Under the pieces are notes generated by a model that saw nothing but the letters and a program-made list of their open reading frames with translations, made no database searches and was not told the origin of the DNA. 64,000 nt of DNA, from NCBI RefSeq assembly GCF_007273535.1, contig NZ_RIBP01000004.1:2952001-3016000 (forward strand), given 5' to 3'. The DNA is from Niallia circulans (GTDB lineage Bacteria; Bacillota; Bacilli; Bacillales; Cytobacillaceae). This document shows, piece after piece, positions 8,962 to 15,982 of the stretch; position 1 is the first letter of the stretch; each line of letters starts with the position of its first letter. The position numbers and the translations under genes are program-made.

Positions 8962-10230
8962 ATGGATTGGAAAAAATATTTAATCATTGCAACTTCGGCT
9001 TTCTTGATTATTTTATTGGGAATCGGTGCATTCTTGTATTCAAAATCTAACCCGACAGCTGTTGCGGACAGTTCTAATGCTACTGGCAATGTTAGCACGG
9101 AAAATGAGTCTAACCAACAAAACACAGACCAAACAAGTTCAAACCTATCTGTTACGAATAATATCCAAAACAATGTAAGCGGTGAAGCGAAGGCAGATAT
9201 TGAGAGCTCGATTAAAAATGAGGTAGACAGTCAGGATGCAGACATTAAAAATAGTTTAACAAACTCTATCAGTGATCATGCAGAAGTGACGCTTACCAAT
9301 AAACTAGAAAGTCTTTTAAACGGTACACTGACTGGTTCTTTGAATAATAGCATCAATAATGAGGTAACTGGCACAGGTCAAACTAAAATAGAAAACAACT
9401 TAATTAATAATATTCAGCTTCAAGTTAATGTGGACGTGATTAATGCTATTACAACTACTAGTAAGAAGCCTTCACAAACAGAGAATAGTAATAGCAGCAA
9501 TGAAAATTCTTCTAATGAGGAGCAAGCAACGGAAGAAGAAGCATCTAATGAAAATAATAATTCCTCCGAGGAAGAGCCTGTTTATATTTGGGGAATTGAT
9601 TCAGCAAGTGAAACAACAGAAGAGTTTTATGCATGTGTTAACGAGAACTTTGGAAACCCAAAAGTGGTGGCACGCTATTTAGGTCATAATGAAGGCGTTT
9701 CAGCAGGCTTAACAAGTGCACAAATTGACTTGATTCATGAAAATGATGCAGATGTTTTGCTTATTCACAATGGCTTTAATGACGCCACAGGCTATGACAA
9801 TGGTGTAAATGAAGCAAAAGAGGCGATTTATCTGGCAAATGAGCTAGGAACACCTGATGGGGTTGCTATATTTGCAGATATTGAGCCAACCTACCCTGTT
9901 GATGCTGCCTTTATTGAAGGCTGGTATGATGAAATGAATGCATCTAAGTTTGAGCCAGGCATCTATGGCGTTTTTGACAGTGGCAGTGAATTAGTAAATA
10001 CTTTCAACCAAGCTGCTGAAAACAAGCAAGAAATAAAGGATAACACATTTATTTGGTCAGCATCCCCAAGTATTGGCGTATCAACAGAAGAAAATGCACC
10101 AGACTTTAATGTGGATGCACCAGAAGGTTCGTTGGCATATGGCTGGCAATATGGAATCGATGCAGAAACATGCAATATTGATACTAATTTGTTTGACAGC
10201 AAATTAACAGATGTACTGTGGAAAGCTTAA
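8962..10230 (+). CDS. Membrane-anchored DUF1906 glycoside hydrolase-like protein
   Basis: 422 aa in three parts. Residues 5-26 form one membrane anchor after a short basic start (MDWKK). Residues about 30-205 are a low-complexity Asn/Ser/Glu-rich stalk with a recurring motif of the type NxIxNxV/NNI..N. From about residue 207 (YIWGIDSASETTEEF) to the end is a DUF1906 (Rv2525c-like) TIM-barrel domain, including GVAIFADIEPTYPVD, whose Asp/Glu are candidate acidic residues. The catalytic domain is predicted to sit outside the membrane. Enzymatic activity for this family is not settled. The ATG has AAGGAAGG upstream; a strong terminator follows. Confidence 0.85.
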   Translation: MDWKKYLIIATSAFLIILLGIGAFLYSKSNPTAVADSSNATGNVSTENESNQQNTDQTSSNLSVTNNIQNNVSGEAKADIESSIKNEVDSQDADIKNSLTNSISDHAEVTLTNKLESLLNGTLTGSLNNSINNEVTGTGQTKIENNLINNIQLQVNVDVINAITTTSKKPSQTENSNSSNENSSNEEQATEEEASNENNNSSEEEPVYIWGIDSASETTEEFYACVNENFGNPKVVARYLGHNEGVSAGLTSAQIDLIHENDADVLLIHNGFNDATGYDNGVNEAKEAIYLANELGTPDGVAIFADIEPTYPVDAAFIEGWYDEMNASKFEPGIYGVFDSGSELVNTFNQAAENKQEIKDNTFIWSASPSIGVSTEENAPDFNVDAPEGSLAYGWQYGIDAETCNIDTNLFDSKLTDVLWKA

Positions 10231-10234
10231 AAAA

Positions 10235-10267
10235 AACTGGCACGAATTAAAATCGTGCCAGTTTTTT
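10235..10267 (+). terminator. Terminator of the DUF1906 gene
   Basis: AACTGGCACGA-7 nt-TCGTGCCAGTT is an 11-bp perfect stem ending in a T-run, directly after the stop codon. Confidence 0.9.
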
Positions 10268-10583
10268 CTGTCTTTGCCTTGCTTCTGTCAGTATGAATAC
10301 ACCACAACAATTTCGGGTTTTTTTCAAAATGAATAGACTAATAATCGGAATTAATATAAGCTTACGTAAGGTGAGTCTTTTCTCATAGCAGGCACGAAGA
10401 ATAATGGGAAAAGATTACATGTACATAAGAAATAGTGGCAGAAGAAAACGCCCTTCTTACTTACATCTAATTATAGTGACAAGATGCGTTGTGAGACATA
10501 TGACCACTAGTCTTAAGATGTATATAAATCACGACACTTCTTCATATAATGAAGAGTGATATATTTTAATAAGGGGGTGAAAT
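10268..10583. other. Intergenic region, no gene seen
   Basis: A 316-bp gap before the small membrane-protein gene at 10584. No ORF with a ribosome binding site is visible on either strand, nor a riboswitch signature I recognise. The last 30 bp carry the ribosome binding site of the next gene (AAGGGGGTGA). Confidence 0.5.
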
Positions 10584-10868
10584 ATGAGAATTTATCTAAT
10601 TATTACACAAATTATTTATGTGCTTTGCCTTATACCTTGGCTGCCTATTTGGGGGCTTTCATTCATGAGCTTTGACGGTGGTTTCAGCTTTTATAATATT
10701 CTATTTGTCCTTATCATTAGTTTATATCCAGTTGCCGTTATTGCGTGTACGATTCTTTCCTGGATATTCAGGAACAAAAGAAAAACAGCAGCAATTATCA
10801 TTAACTTAATACCGATGCTGTGGGTAGTTGGCTTAACACTCGTTTTATTTACATTTAGGTTCTCTTAA
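10584..10868 (+). CDS. Small hydrophobic membrane protein, unknown function
   Basis: 94 aa with three predicted helices (about 4-25, 36-62, 70-92). A basic loop FRNKRKTA separates the second and third. I do not recognise a family. A strong AAGGGGGTG site stands 5-6 nt before the ATG, and a clear terminator follows, so it is likely a real monocistronic gene. Location is the cytoplasmic membrane; no functional hint comes from neighbours. Confidence 0.72.
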   Translation: MRIYLIITQIIYVLCLIPWLPIWGLSFMSFDGGFSFYNILFVLIISLYPVAVIACTILSWIFRNKRKTAAIIINLIPMLWVVGLTLVLFTFRFS

Positions 10869-10896
10869 AAGGGTCTTGTTTAAGATCCTTTTTTTT
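10867..10896 (+). terminator. Terminator of the 94-aa membrane-protein gene
   Basis: AAAAGGGTCTT-gttt-AAGATCCTTTT with one G-U pair, followed by a run of Ts. It overlaps the stop codon region. Confidence 0.85.
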
Positions 10897-11013
10897 ATGT
10901 ATTTGCAGTTGTTTCGGTTTATTCCTACTTCCAAATAACCTCGAGACTCCCATAAGGATACCTAACACATTATTGTACATACTATTATTACAAATAGTTA
11001 CAGGAGGCAGGCA

Positions 11014-11361
11014 ATGAATAATTTCTTTGGAGCTATGCTGGCAAAAGCAAAAAATACATTTATGCAGACAGCAGAATCTGTGCAAATTCAACAAGAACCA
11101 ACTGTTTCTGTCTTAGAGCTAGCAGATTTTATTGAAAAGCATGTTGATACAAATATGGTTAGTCAGTTTTTATTAGGAGACTTTTATTATTTTTATGAGT
11201 TGCAGGCAGAAGGAATCCATTATTACTTAGAGAAAAAACGTGATTATATCCTGCAGCTGGACGCTTCCCAAGAGGATCAAATCCTTGTTTCCTATCGATC
11301 TTATCGTGATAAGGAACATATCCAGAAGTTGTTTTCGTTTCCTTCTGCCCAAAAACAATGA
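11014..11361 (+). CDS. Conserved-looking hypothetical protein, 115 aa
   Basis: A soluble protein with no signal peptide or membrane segment. The N-terminal half is helical (MNNFFGAMLAKAKNTFMQTAES), the middle contains an aromatic stretch (LLGDFYYFYELQAEGIHYYLEKKRDYIL). I do not recognise the family. ACAGGAGGCAGGCA before the ATG is a near-ideal ribosome binding site, which supports a real gene. It converges with the phospholipase-like gene, only 13 bp apart, with no terminator hairpin between them. Confidence 0.65.
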   Translation: MNNFFGAMLAKAKNTFMQTAESVQIQQEPTVSVLELADFIEKHVDTNMVSQFLLGDFYYFYELQAEGIHYYLEKKRDYILQLDASQEDQILVSYRSYRDKEHIQKLFSFPSAQKQ

Positions 11362-11374
11362 TCAATTAACGCTG

Positions 11375-11677
11375 TTACCTGCTGCGATGGGACCTTTTTT
11401 GTTTTGGACATTTCACATCTGTTCGCAGTTTCATAAAGCCAGAAATAAGTCTTGCTGTACTGCCTTCGTGCGTCCGTTCACTCGTTTTCCTGTGAACACA
11501 TTCGATTAACTGCTTATCACATCGGCAACTAGATCCATATCGTGCTACACAGTCGTCATGGCGCTTGCAGCATGAATCGACATAGTTTATTGGCGCACCA
11601 GGACCACTGCAGCCAGGTCCGCAATACCGATAGCCTCCTGGCAGGCAAAACCCTCTGTTTCGTTTCGTCCTTTTCAT
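11375..11677 (-). CDS. Small phospholipase A2-like cysteine-rich protein
   Basis: About 100 aa. The core reads RYCGPGCSGPGAP-x7-DSCCKRHDDC. This matches the calcium-loop (GPG) plus His-Asp (HD) active-site arrangement of the phospholipase A2 fold, in the short form also found in the parvovirus VP1-type family. Eight or more Cys fit disulfide bonding, yet no signal peptide is visible; the ends are very basic (MKRTKRNRGF; CPKQKRSHRSR). The ATG at 11677 has GGAAGGTGA 6 nt upstream; the ATG at 11710 has none. Lipid hydrolysis is inferred from the motif only. Confidence 0.75.
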   Translation of the reverse strand: MKRTKRNRGFCLPGGYRYCGPGCSGPGAPINYVDSCCKRHDDCVARYGSSCRCDKQLIECVHRKTSERTHEGSTARLISGFMKLRTDVKCPKQKRSHRSR

Positions 11678-11758
11678 TTTTTCACCTTCCATAAAAGCTT
11701 CTGTTAACATTTTATGGACTTTGCAAAAAAAGGTATGGTGTAAAACCTAAAACACAAA

Positions 11759-11814
11759 AAATCACTTACGATTTGTTTGTATGTCATAATAGCATACAAA
11801 CATCATAAGTGATT
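11759..11814 (-). terminator. Long imperfect hairpin terminator
   Basis: Two arms of about 22-25 nt (AATCACTTA..., GTTTGTATG and their complements) enclose a 9-nt loop. On the minus strand a TTTTTTGTGTTTT tract follows. It lies just after the stop of the 176-aa MltG-like gene. Confidence 0.8.
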
Positions 11815-11819
11815 GGTTT

Positions 11820-12350
11820 TTATTGTTTTTGGAAAATAGTAGATATAATTTTGTTTGTTGACATGGAGCTGTCAATTTTATAAGAGCCCGGTTTCAAGTA
11901 TTTTTCAACGCCTTTTTTCTCTACTTCTTTGGAGAATTCAAAGCCGCTCATTTTAATGATGTCAGCATCCTTCAATGCGTTACCAACATCAATACTTGTC
12001 ATACCGTTTGATACGTAAATGCTAGTGCGGAACACTACATCACCATTGCTCTCAGTTTCACTTGCTTTTTCTTCAGCAGCATCGACTTTTTTCTGCCAGT
12101 CTGATTCTGCCTTCTCTGCTGCTTCTTTTGTTTGAACTACATATCCTGAGGATGAAAGTATATCTTGCATCTCTTCGACAGTCGGTGTTGTTTCAACACC
12201 TTCTGAATTCTCCTCTGTTGCTGGAGTATTTGTAGCTGTAGTTTCTGCTGCTTTTGGTGCATCTTCTTTTGTGACAAAATAGGCAACGCTGCTGACTGCT
12301 GCTGCTAAGAGTAAACCTGCTGCAAAACTACTGATGATACTAGGCTTCAT
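11820..12350 (-). CDS. MltG/YceG-like N-terminally anchored protein
   Basis: 176 aa. A membrane anchor at residues 5-26 is followed by a Thr/Glu/Ala-rich linker (about 30-100). The C-terminal domain (VVFRTSIYVSNGMTSIDVGNALKDADII ... YLKPGSYKIDSSMSTNKIISTIF) resembles the LysM-like region of endolytic transglycosylase MltG. The catalytic region of MltG is absent, so this is more likely a wall-binding or regulatory relative than a transglycosylase. Its start overlaps the upstream gene by 11 bp, so the two form an operon. A long hairpin terminator follows. Confidence 0.72.
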   Translation of the reverse strand: MKPSIISSFAAGLLLAAAVSSVAYFVTKEDAPKAAETTATNTPATEENSEGVETTPTVEEMQDILSSSGYVVQTKEAAEKAESDWQKKVDAAEEKASETESNGDVVFRTSIYVSNGMTSIDVGNALKDADIIKMSGFEFSKEVEKKGVEKYLKPGSYKIDSSMSTNKIISTIFQKQ

Positions 12351-12720
12351 TTACAACAGGTCTCCTTTCGTCTTTCTCCAAAATAAAAGGAGCAAGCATT
12401 TTTTCCACTTGTTCTACTGGAAGCTTCTTTTGGCCAGCAATACTTTCAATAGAATATTTGCGACGATGCAAATCTAAAACTTCTCTTAATTTAACGCGAT
12501 CAGCTGAAGATAAACGTACGCCTGTTTCTTTTTCAATAATCTCTATATCGAGCTCTAGATTGCGCACTTGTGTTTGCAGCTGTGTCAATTCTTCTGTCAC
12601 AGAAAGGTGAATCATATCGATTTCCCTTTGTTCTGCTTTAGCTGTTCTTCGGCTTCTGATTGTTGAAGCAATCAACAGCAATAGTGCTGCACCAAATAAA
12701 ATGGCTAATGTCCATTCCAT
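12340..12720 (-). CDS. Membrane-anchored coiled-coil protein, unknown
   Basis: 126 aa: one transmembrane helix at residues 4-20, a basic stop-transfer (RSRRTAKAEQR), a coiled coil (about 35-70, TEELTQLQTQVRNLELDIEIIEKET), then a helical segment that resembles an HTH (YSIESIAGQKKLPVEQVEKML). No family recognised. Topology would place the C-terminus in the cytoplasm. It is followed at an 11-bp overlap by the MltG-like protein, so the pair may work together at the membrane. Confidence 0.72.
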   Translation of the reverse strand: MEWTLAILFGAALLLLIASTIRSRRTAKAEQREIDMIHLSVTEELTQLQTQVRNLELDIEIIEKETGVRLSSADRVKLREVLDLHRRKYSIESIAGQKKLPVEQVEKMLAPFILEKDERRPVVNEA

Positions 12721-12913
12721 TACTATCAGATCCTCCCTCTTGTTAGAATCTACTATTCTAAAAGTCTATTATACATGCTTTTCCGTGATTTTTCGATTAT
12801 ATTCTACAAAATTCCTCCGTTAGTAAGATAAGATTATCCAATAAAAAGGAATTAAAGCCTGATATATAGGTATTTCCAACCTGTTTGTATGGATAAAAAA
12901 GGTATTCTGTAGT

Positions 12914-13636
12914 CTATACGCCTCTCTTATTTCCCCATACTAACGCATGAAGTTGTGGAAGAACACGAACAGCATTCATTTCTTTTGTATTCATTGTTAA
13001 ATCAATAAGCCATTCATACTTTGCTAACAGCTTATGAAGCAATTCTTCATTATTGCCGTTTGTAATATCATCATTTCCGACCTGCAAATAAAATGGTACT
13101 TGCGGGTAGCGCTTATGCACTTGCTTCGCATATTCGTAATCAGCCTCATTAAATACAACAACCTTTAAGCTGAATATGTTATTAAGTTCTGATAACTTCT
13201 CAATAATATCATCCAATATGGCGAAATTAGTATTCATTCCAGAGCTTGGCGGCTTAGGGGAAATGGTCAAATCATCAATATGCTCGAACCAATCCTGCCA
13301 TTTGCTACCTTGTGTTTCCAATGCCAATTGGATATTTTTCTTCTTAGCCAATTCAATAAAATGGATAAGATTTGTCAGAAGCGCTGGATTGCCGCCTGAA
13401 ATGGTGACATGATCGAAGCAATCTCCACCTATTTCATAAAGTCTGTCCCAAATCTCCTCCGCTGTCATCAGGACGATGTCATCCTTTCCAGTGCCATCCC
13501 ACGTAAAAGCAGAATCACACCATGAGCAGCGGTAATCGCACCCGGCAGTACGAATAAACATCGTTTTTCGGCCGACAACCATGCCTTCTCCTTGTATTGT
13601 CGGTCCGAAAATTTCAAGCACCGGTATTTTGCTCAT
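12914..13636 (-). CDS. queE: 7-carboxy-7-deazaguanine synthase
   Basis: 240 aa radical SAM enzyme that converts 6-carboxytetrahydropterin to 7-carboxy-7-deazaguanine in queuosine/preQ1 synthesis. The [4Fe-4S] motif C33-x3-C37-x2-C40 (CDYRCSWC) follows PVLEIFGPTIQGEG. Further family hallmarks are HVTISGGNPAL, LETQG, SPKPPSS and the C-terminal VWGNKRGV. The ATG at 13636 overlaps the queD stop (ATGA) and is 9 nt after AAGGGA; the upstream ATG at 13645 abuts that site. Last gene of queC-queD-queE; no queF follows. Confidence 0.96.
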   Translation of the reverse strand: MSKIPVLEIFGPTIQGEGMVVGRKTMFIRTAGCDYRCSWCDSAFTWDGTGKDDIVLMTAEEIWDRLYEIGGDCFDHVTISGGNPALLTNLIHFIELAKKKNIQLALETQGSKWQDWFEHIDDLTISPKPPSSGMNTNFAILDDIIEKLSELNNIFSLKVVVFNEADYEYAKQVHKRYPQVPFYLQVGNDDITNGNNEELLHKLLAKYEWLIDLTMNTKEMNAVRVLPQLHALVWGNKRGV

Positions 13637-14118
13637 CCCATCCATTCCCTTCTTGCTTCTGCAAAACTCGTTGGTGTTTCATAAAGCTTTATATATTCCA
13701 CTCTTAAGCGCTGGAAGTCATTGTTGTATTGCTGTAACTCAGCATTCAATTTTTCATACATCCAAACAACCATATTTTCTGCCGTTGTGTTCATGCTTGG
13801 AAGTGTTTCATTTAAATAGCGATGGTCCAGATAAATTTCGATTTTATCCTTCCAAATACTTTTTAAGTCACCGAAATCGATAACAAGCCCAATTTCATTT
13901 GTTAATCCGCTAACTGCTAAAATGACCTTATAAGTATGCCCATGAAGGTTTTTGCATTTTCCTTCATAGCAATGAAGATGATGGGCTGCATCAAAAGTGA
14001 ATTCCTTTGAAATCAAAACTCTTTTTTGATGATAATTCAGCTCTTCTTTTTTTATGTCTTTGCCGAATTTTTGCAGGTTTTCGACGATTTTAAAGCCGAA
14101 GAAATTTGTATCCATCAT
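13633..14118 (-). CDS. queD: 6-carboxy-5,6,7,8-tetrahydropterin synthase
   Basis: 161 aa, slightly longer than usual because of an N-terminal extension of about 15 residues. It converts dihydroneopterin triphosphate to 6-carboxytetrahydropterin. The zinc-binding His set is visible in FDAAHHLHCYEG and KNLHGHTYKV, with the active-site Cys in YEGKCKNLHG. The C-terminal E in RVEYIKLYETPTS matches the substrate-binding Glu region. It starts 2 bp after the queC stop and overlaps queE by 4 bp. Confidence 0.95.
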   Translation of the reverse strand: MMDTNFFGFKIVENLQKFGKDIKKEELNYHQKRVLISKEFTFDAAHHLHCYEGKCKNLHGHTYKVILAVSGLTNEIGLVIDFGDLKSIWKDKIEIYLDHRYLNETLPSMNTTAENMVVWMYEKLNAELQQYNNDFQRLRVEYIKLYETPTSFAEARREWMG

Positions 14119-14120
14119 TC

Positions 14121-14783
14121 TCAGTTCGCTTCCTTTTCTTGAAGATATTTATCTAATCCAGCCTTTCGCAAAACACAGGACGGACATTGACCGCAGCCAT
14201 TCCCAATAACACCTTCATAGCAAGTTAATGTTTTTTCTCTAACATAATCAAGTCTGCCTAATTCATCAGCAAGCTTCCATGTTTCTGCTTTATCAAGCCA
14301 CATTAATGGTGTATGGATAACAAAAGAAGTATCCATTGCCAAATTAAGTGTCACATTAAGTGATTTAACAAATGAATCACGGCAATCTGGATATCCGCTG
14401 AAGTCTGTTTCACAAACACCTGTAATAATATGCTTTGCGCCGATTTGGCTTGCCAAGATAGAAGCAAAGGATAAGAAAACAAGATTTCTTCCTGGCACAA
14501 ATGTAGAAGGAAGCTCCCCGTTTTCGCCTTCTTTGACTTCAATATCACTTCTTGTTAAAGCATTTGGTGCTAATTGATTAAGTAATTCCATATCTAATAG
14601 ATGATGCTTAACTCCTACCTCTTCTGCTATATCAATGGCACATTGAATCTCAGCCTTATGTCTTTGATTATAGTTAAAGGTAACAACTTCCACCTCTTTA
14701 AATGTTTCCAATGCCCAGAATAAACATGTAGTGCTGTCTTGACCGCCACTAAAAACTACTACTGCTTTTTCATCTCTCAACAT
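14121..14783 (-). CDS. queC: 7-cyano-7-deazaguanine synthase
   Basis: 220 aa. It forms preQ0 from 7-carboxy-7-deazaguanine with ATP and ammonia. The N-terminal PP-loop ([12 protein letters not shown], about residues 8-19) binds ATP. The C-terminal [14 protein letters not shown], plus an earlier Cys ([15 protein letters not shown]), binds structural zinc. The start is the ATG at 14783, 9 nt after AAAGGGAG; the longer frame reaches into the leader. First gene of the operon, behind a preQ1-I riboswitch and its terminator. Confidence 0.96.
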   Translation of the reverse strand: MLRDEKAVVVFSGGQDSTTCLFWALETFKEVEVVTFNYNQRHKAEIQCAIDIAEEVGVKHHLLDMELLNQLAPNALTRSDIEVKEGENGELPSTFVPGRNLVFLSFASILASQIGAKHIITGVCETDFSGYPDCRDSFVKSLNVTLNLAMDTSFVIHTPLMWLDKAETWKLADELGRLDYVREKTLTCYEGVIGNGCGQCPSCVLRKAGLDKYLQEKEAN

Positions 14784-14866
14784 ACTTATTACTCCCTTTC
14801 TACCAAACCGCAACAAGGATATTCATATTTGTTGCTCCAATATTAAACTTACCTTAGCCTTTTCAT

Positions 14867-14901
14867 AAAAAAAAGCAGCACTCCAAGAGAGAAGTGCTGC
14901 T
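14867..14901 (-). terminator. Riboswitch expression-platform terminator before queC
   Basis: AGCAGCACT...AGTGCTGCT forms a strong stem followed by eight to nine Ts, four nucleotides after the preQ1 aptamer. Its loop contains CTCTC, which could pair with GAGAG at the 5' side of the aptamer. That would be a possible antiterminator when ligand is absent (inference). Confidence 0.88.
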
Positions 14902-14905
14902 TCTT

Positions 14906-14939
14906 CTTAGTTTTTTTAAAGAGGGGGGCTACAACCTCT
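14906..14939 (-). promoter_or_regulatory. preQ1-I riboswitch aptamer
   Basis: On the minus strand AGAGGTTGTAGC-CCCCCTCT is followed by TTAAAAAAACTAAG. This is the compact preQ1-I (type queC leader) signature: a short P1 stem, C-rich loop and A-rich tail ending in CTAA. It stands 123 bp upstream of queC with a terminator between. Binding of preQ1 is known to favour termination in the class. Confidence 0.92.
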
Positions 14940-15058
14940 CAAATCTTAAATTATCGGCATAAATGCCTAGGACTGTTAAAAACTCAACCATTATTATATC
15001 GTAAATACATGAAAACACAAATAATTAAATTAATGGCACCTTTTTATGGAAGCAGGAT

Positions 15059-15442
15059 TTAGCCCGTTTTTCTTTTTAATAGAAAATAATCTATACAAAA
15101 AGCTACTAAAATCCCAAGTGCATACCGCACTAAATCGATCCATAAAAAACCCTTTCCTAAGATAAGTCCTCCTATTAATGTGCTGCGCATTTGCACTATC
15201 CAATTTGCTTGATACAACTGGCTTAATTCAATGAAGTAGCAAAATAAAAGTGCATAAAGGAATGCGGGAAATATTTTGTCAGAAGTTAAGATTAGCCTAC
15301 AACCAAAGTAAATCATACTCGCCCACACGGCATCACCAAGATGAACCTGAATTATGTTTGGGTAAAGATTTGTATATCTTGATGACAAGCCAATAAGTAC
15401 ACAAATAATAACTGCTGCTATATATATTGCTGCTCTCTTCAT
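15059..15442 (-). CDS. DUF2809 family membrane protein
   Basis: 127 aa, about four transmembrane helices. Signature residues of the family are seen in LGLSSRYTNLYPNIIQVHLGDAVWA, Y..IE (CYFIELSQLYQANW) and the small-residue-rich TLIGGLILGKGF. DUF2809 proteins are integral membrane proteins of unknown role. It lies 70 bp downstream of the FbpA-like gene with no terminator between, so the SAM-I riboswitch leader could also control it. Confidence 0.82.
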   Translation of the reverse strand: MKRAAIYIAAVIICVLIGLSSRYTNLYPNIIQVHLGDAVWASMIYFGCRLILTSDKIFPAFLYALLFCYFIELSQLYQANWIVQMRSTLIGGLILGKGFLWIDLVRYALGILVAFCIDYFLLKRKTG

Positions 15443-15512
15443 TTTCGCACCAGCCTTTTTTGTGATCGCTATCCATTTTACACAACAATACTTTAATTCA
15501 ACAACAATAACC

Positions 15513-15689
15513 CTATCCTTGACTCAAGTCATTCTGATTGCAGGCTGCTTGTGCATACACTTCCTCTAGCTCTGTTATCGTGAGCTCAAATAAATGAAAA
15601 GCCTCTTTTTTATAGATACCAAGTGCTATAAGTTTCTCAATCAAATCATCCTTTTCATCTTGAAAAGACGATGCATGTTTAAAGTCCAT
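15513..15689 (-). CDS. Small FbpA-like protein (Fur-regulated basic protein A family)
   Basis: 58 aa. The centre, LIEKLIALGIYKKE...LFELTITELEEVY, matches the short FbpA-type domain of Bacillus; in B. subtilis the founder is linked to the iron-sparing response. This copy is not strongly basic. ACAGGAGGC 8 nt before the ATG at 15689 defines the start; an upstream in-frame ATG at 15713 has no ribosome binding site. Its leader carries a SAM-I riboswitch and terminator rather than an obvious Fur box, which is unexpected for the family. Function here is unknown. Confidence 0.7.
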   Translation of the reverse strand: MDFKHASSFQDEKDDLIEKLIALGIYKKEAFHLFELTITELEEVYAQAACNQNDLSQG

Positions 15690-15739
15690 TATTTTGCCTC
15701 CTGTAAAACTCATCCTAGTCTTTTTATAGGGAGGAAATG

Positions 15740-15775
15740 AAAAAATCCTCTTCTTAAACAGAAGAGGATTTTTTC
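15740..15775 (-). terminator. Riboswitch-controlled terminator
   Basis: TCCTCTTC-tgtttaa-GAAGAGGA, extended by A/T pairs, followed by TTTTTT on the minus strand. It lies about 37 bp after the SAM-I aptamer and about 50 bp before the FbpA-like start, the expected place for an expression platform. Confidence 0.85.
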
Positions 15776-15811
15776 ATTACATATAATGCATTGTCGTATG
15801 CATTTCTTCCT

Positions 15812-15925
15812 CTTATCTGTTAGACCGAATAAATCGCGTCATTGGAATTGGCACAGTTTTCATCAAAATGATGAACCCGCTGCCGAGGTTTCAAAGGGCC
15901 AGTTCCCTCCACCTCTCTGGATAAG
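15812..15925 (-). promoter_or_regulatory. SAM-I (S-box) riboswitch
   Basis: The minus strand reads CTTATCcAGAGAGGtGGAGGGA, then CTGGCCCTTTGAAACCTCGGCA, then a variable hairpin (TTCATCATTTTGATGAA), GTGCCAATTCC, and closes with GATAAG. Every conserved block of the S-box is present in order. P1 is CTTATC/GATAAG, about 114 nt in total. A terminator follows. In this class SAM binding promotes termination. The gene downstream is the 58-aa FbpA-like protein. Confidence 0.95.
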
Positions 15926-15982
15926 TTTTTGAAATATAATATTTGGATTTATTTAAACATATAGAATCTTAAATGTCAATAC

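Noticed and set aside
8919..9173. 84-codon minus-strand frame over the start of the DUF1906 gene
   Set aside because: Antisense to a well-supported gene, with no ribosome binding site.
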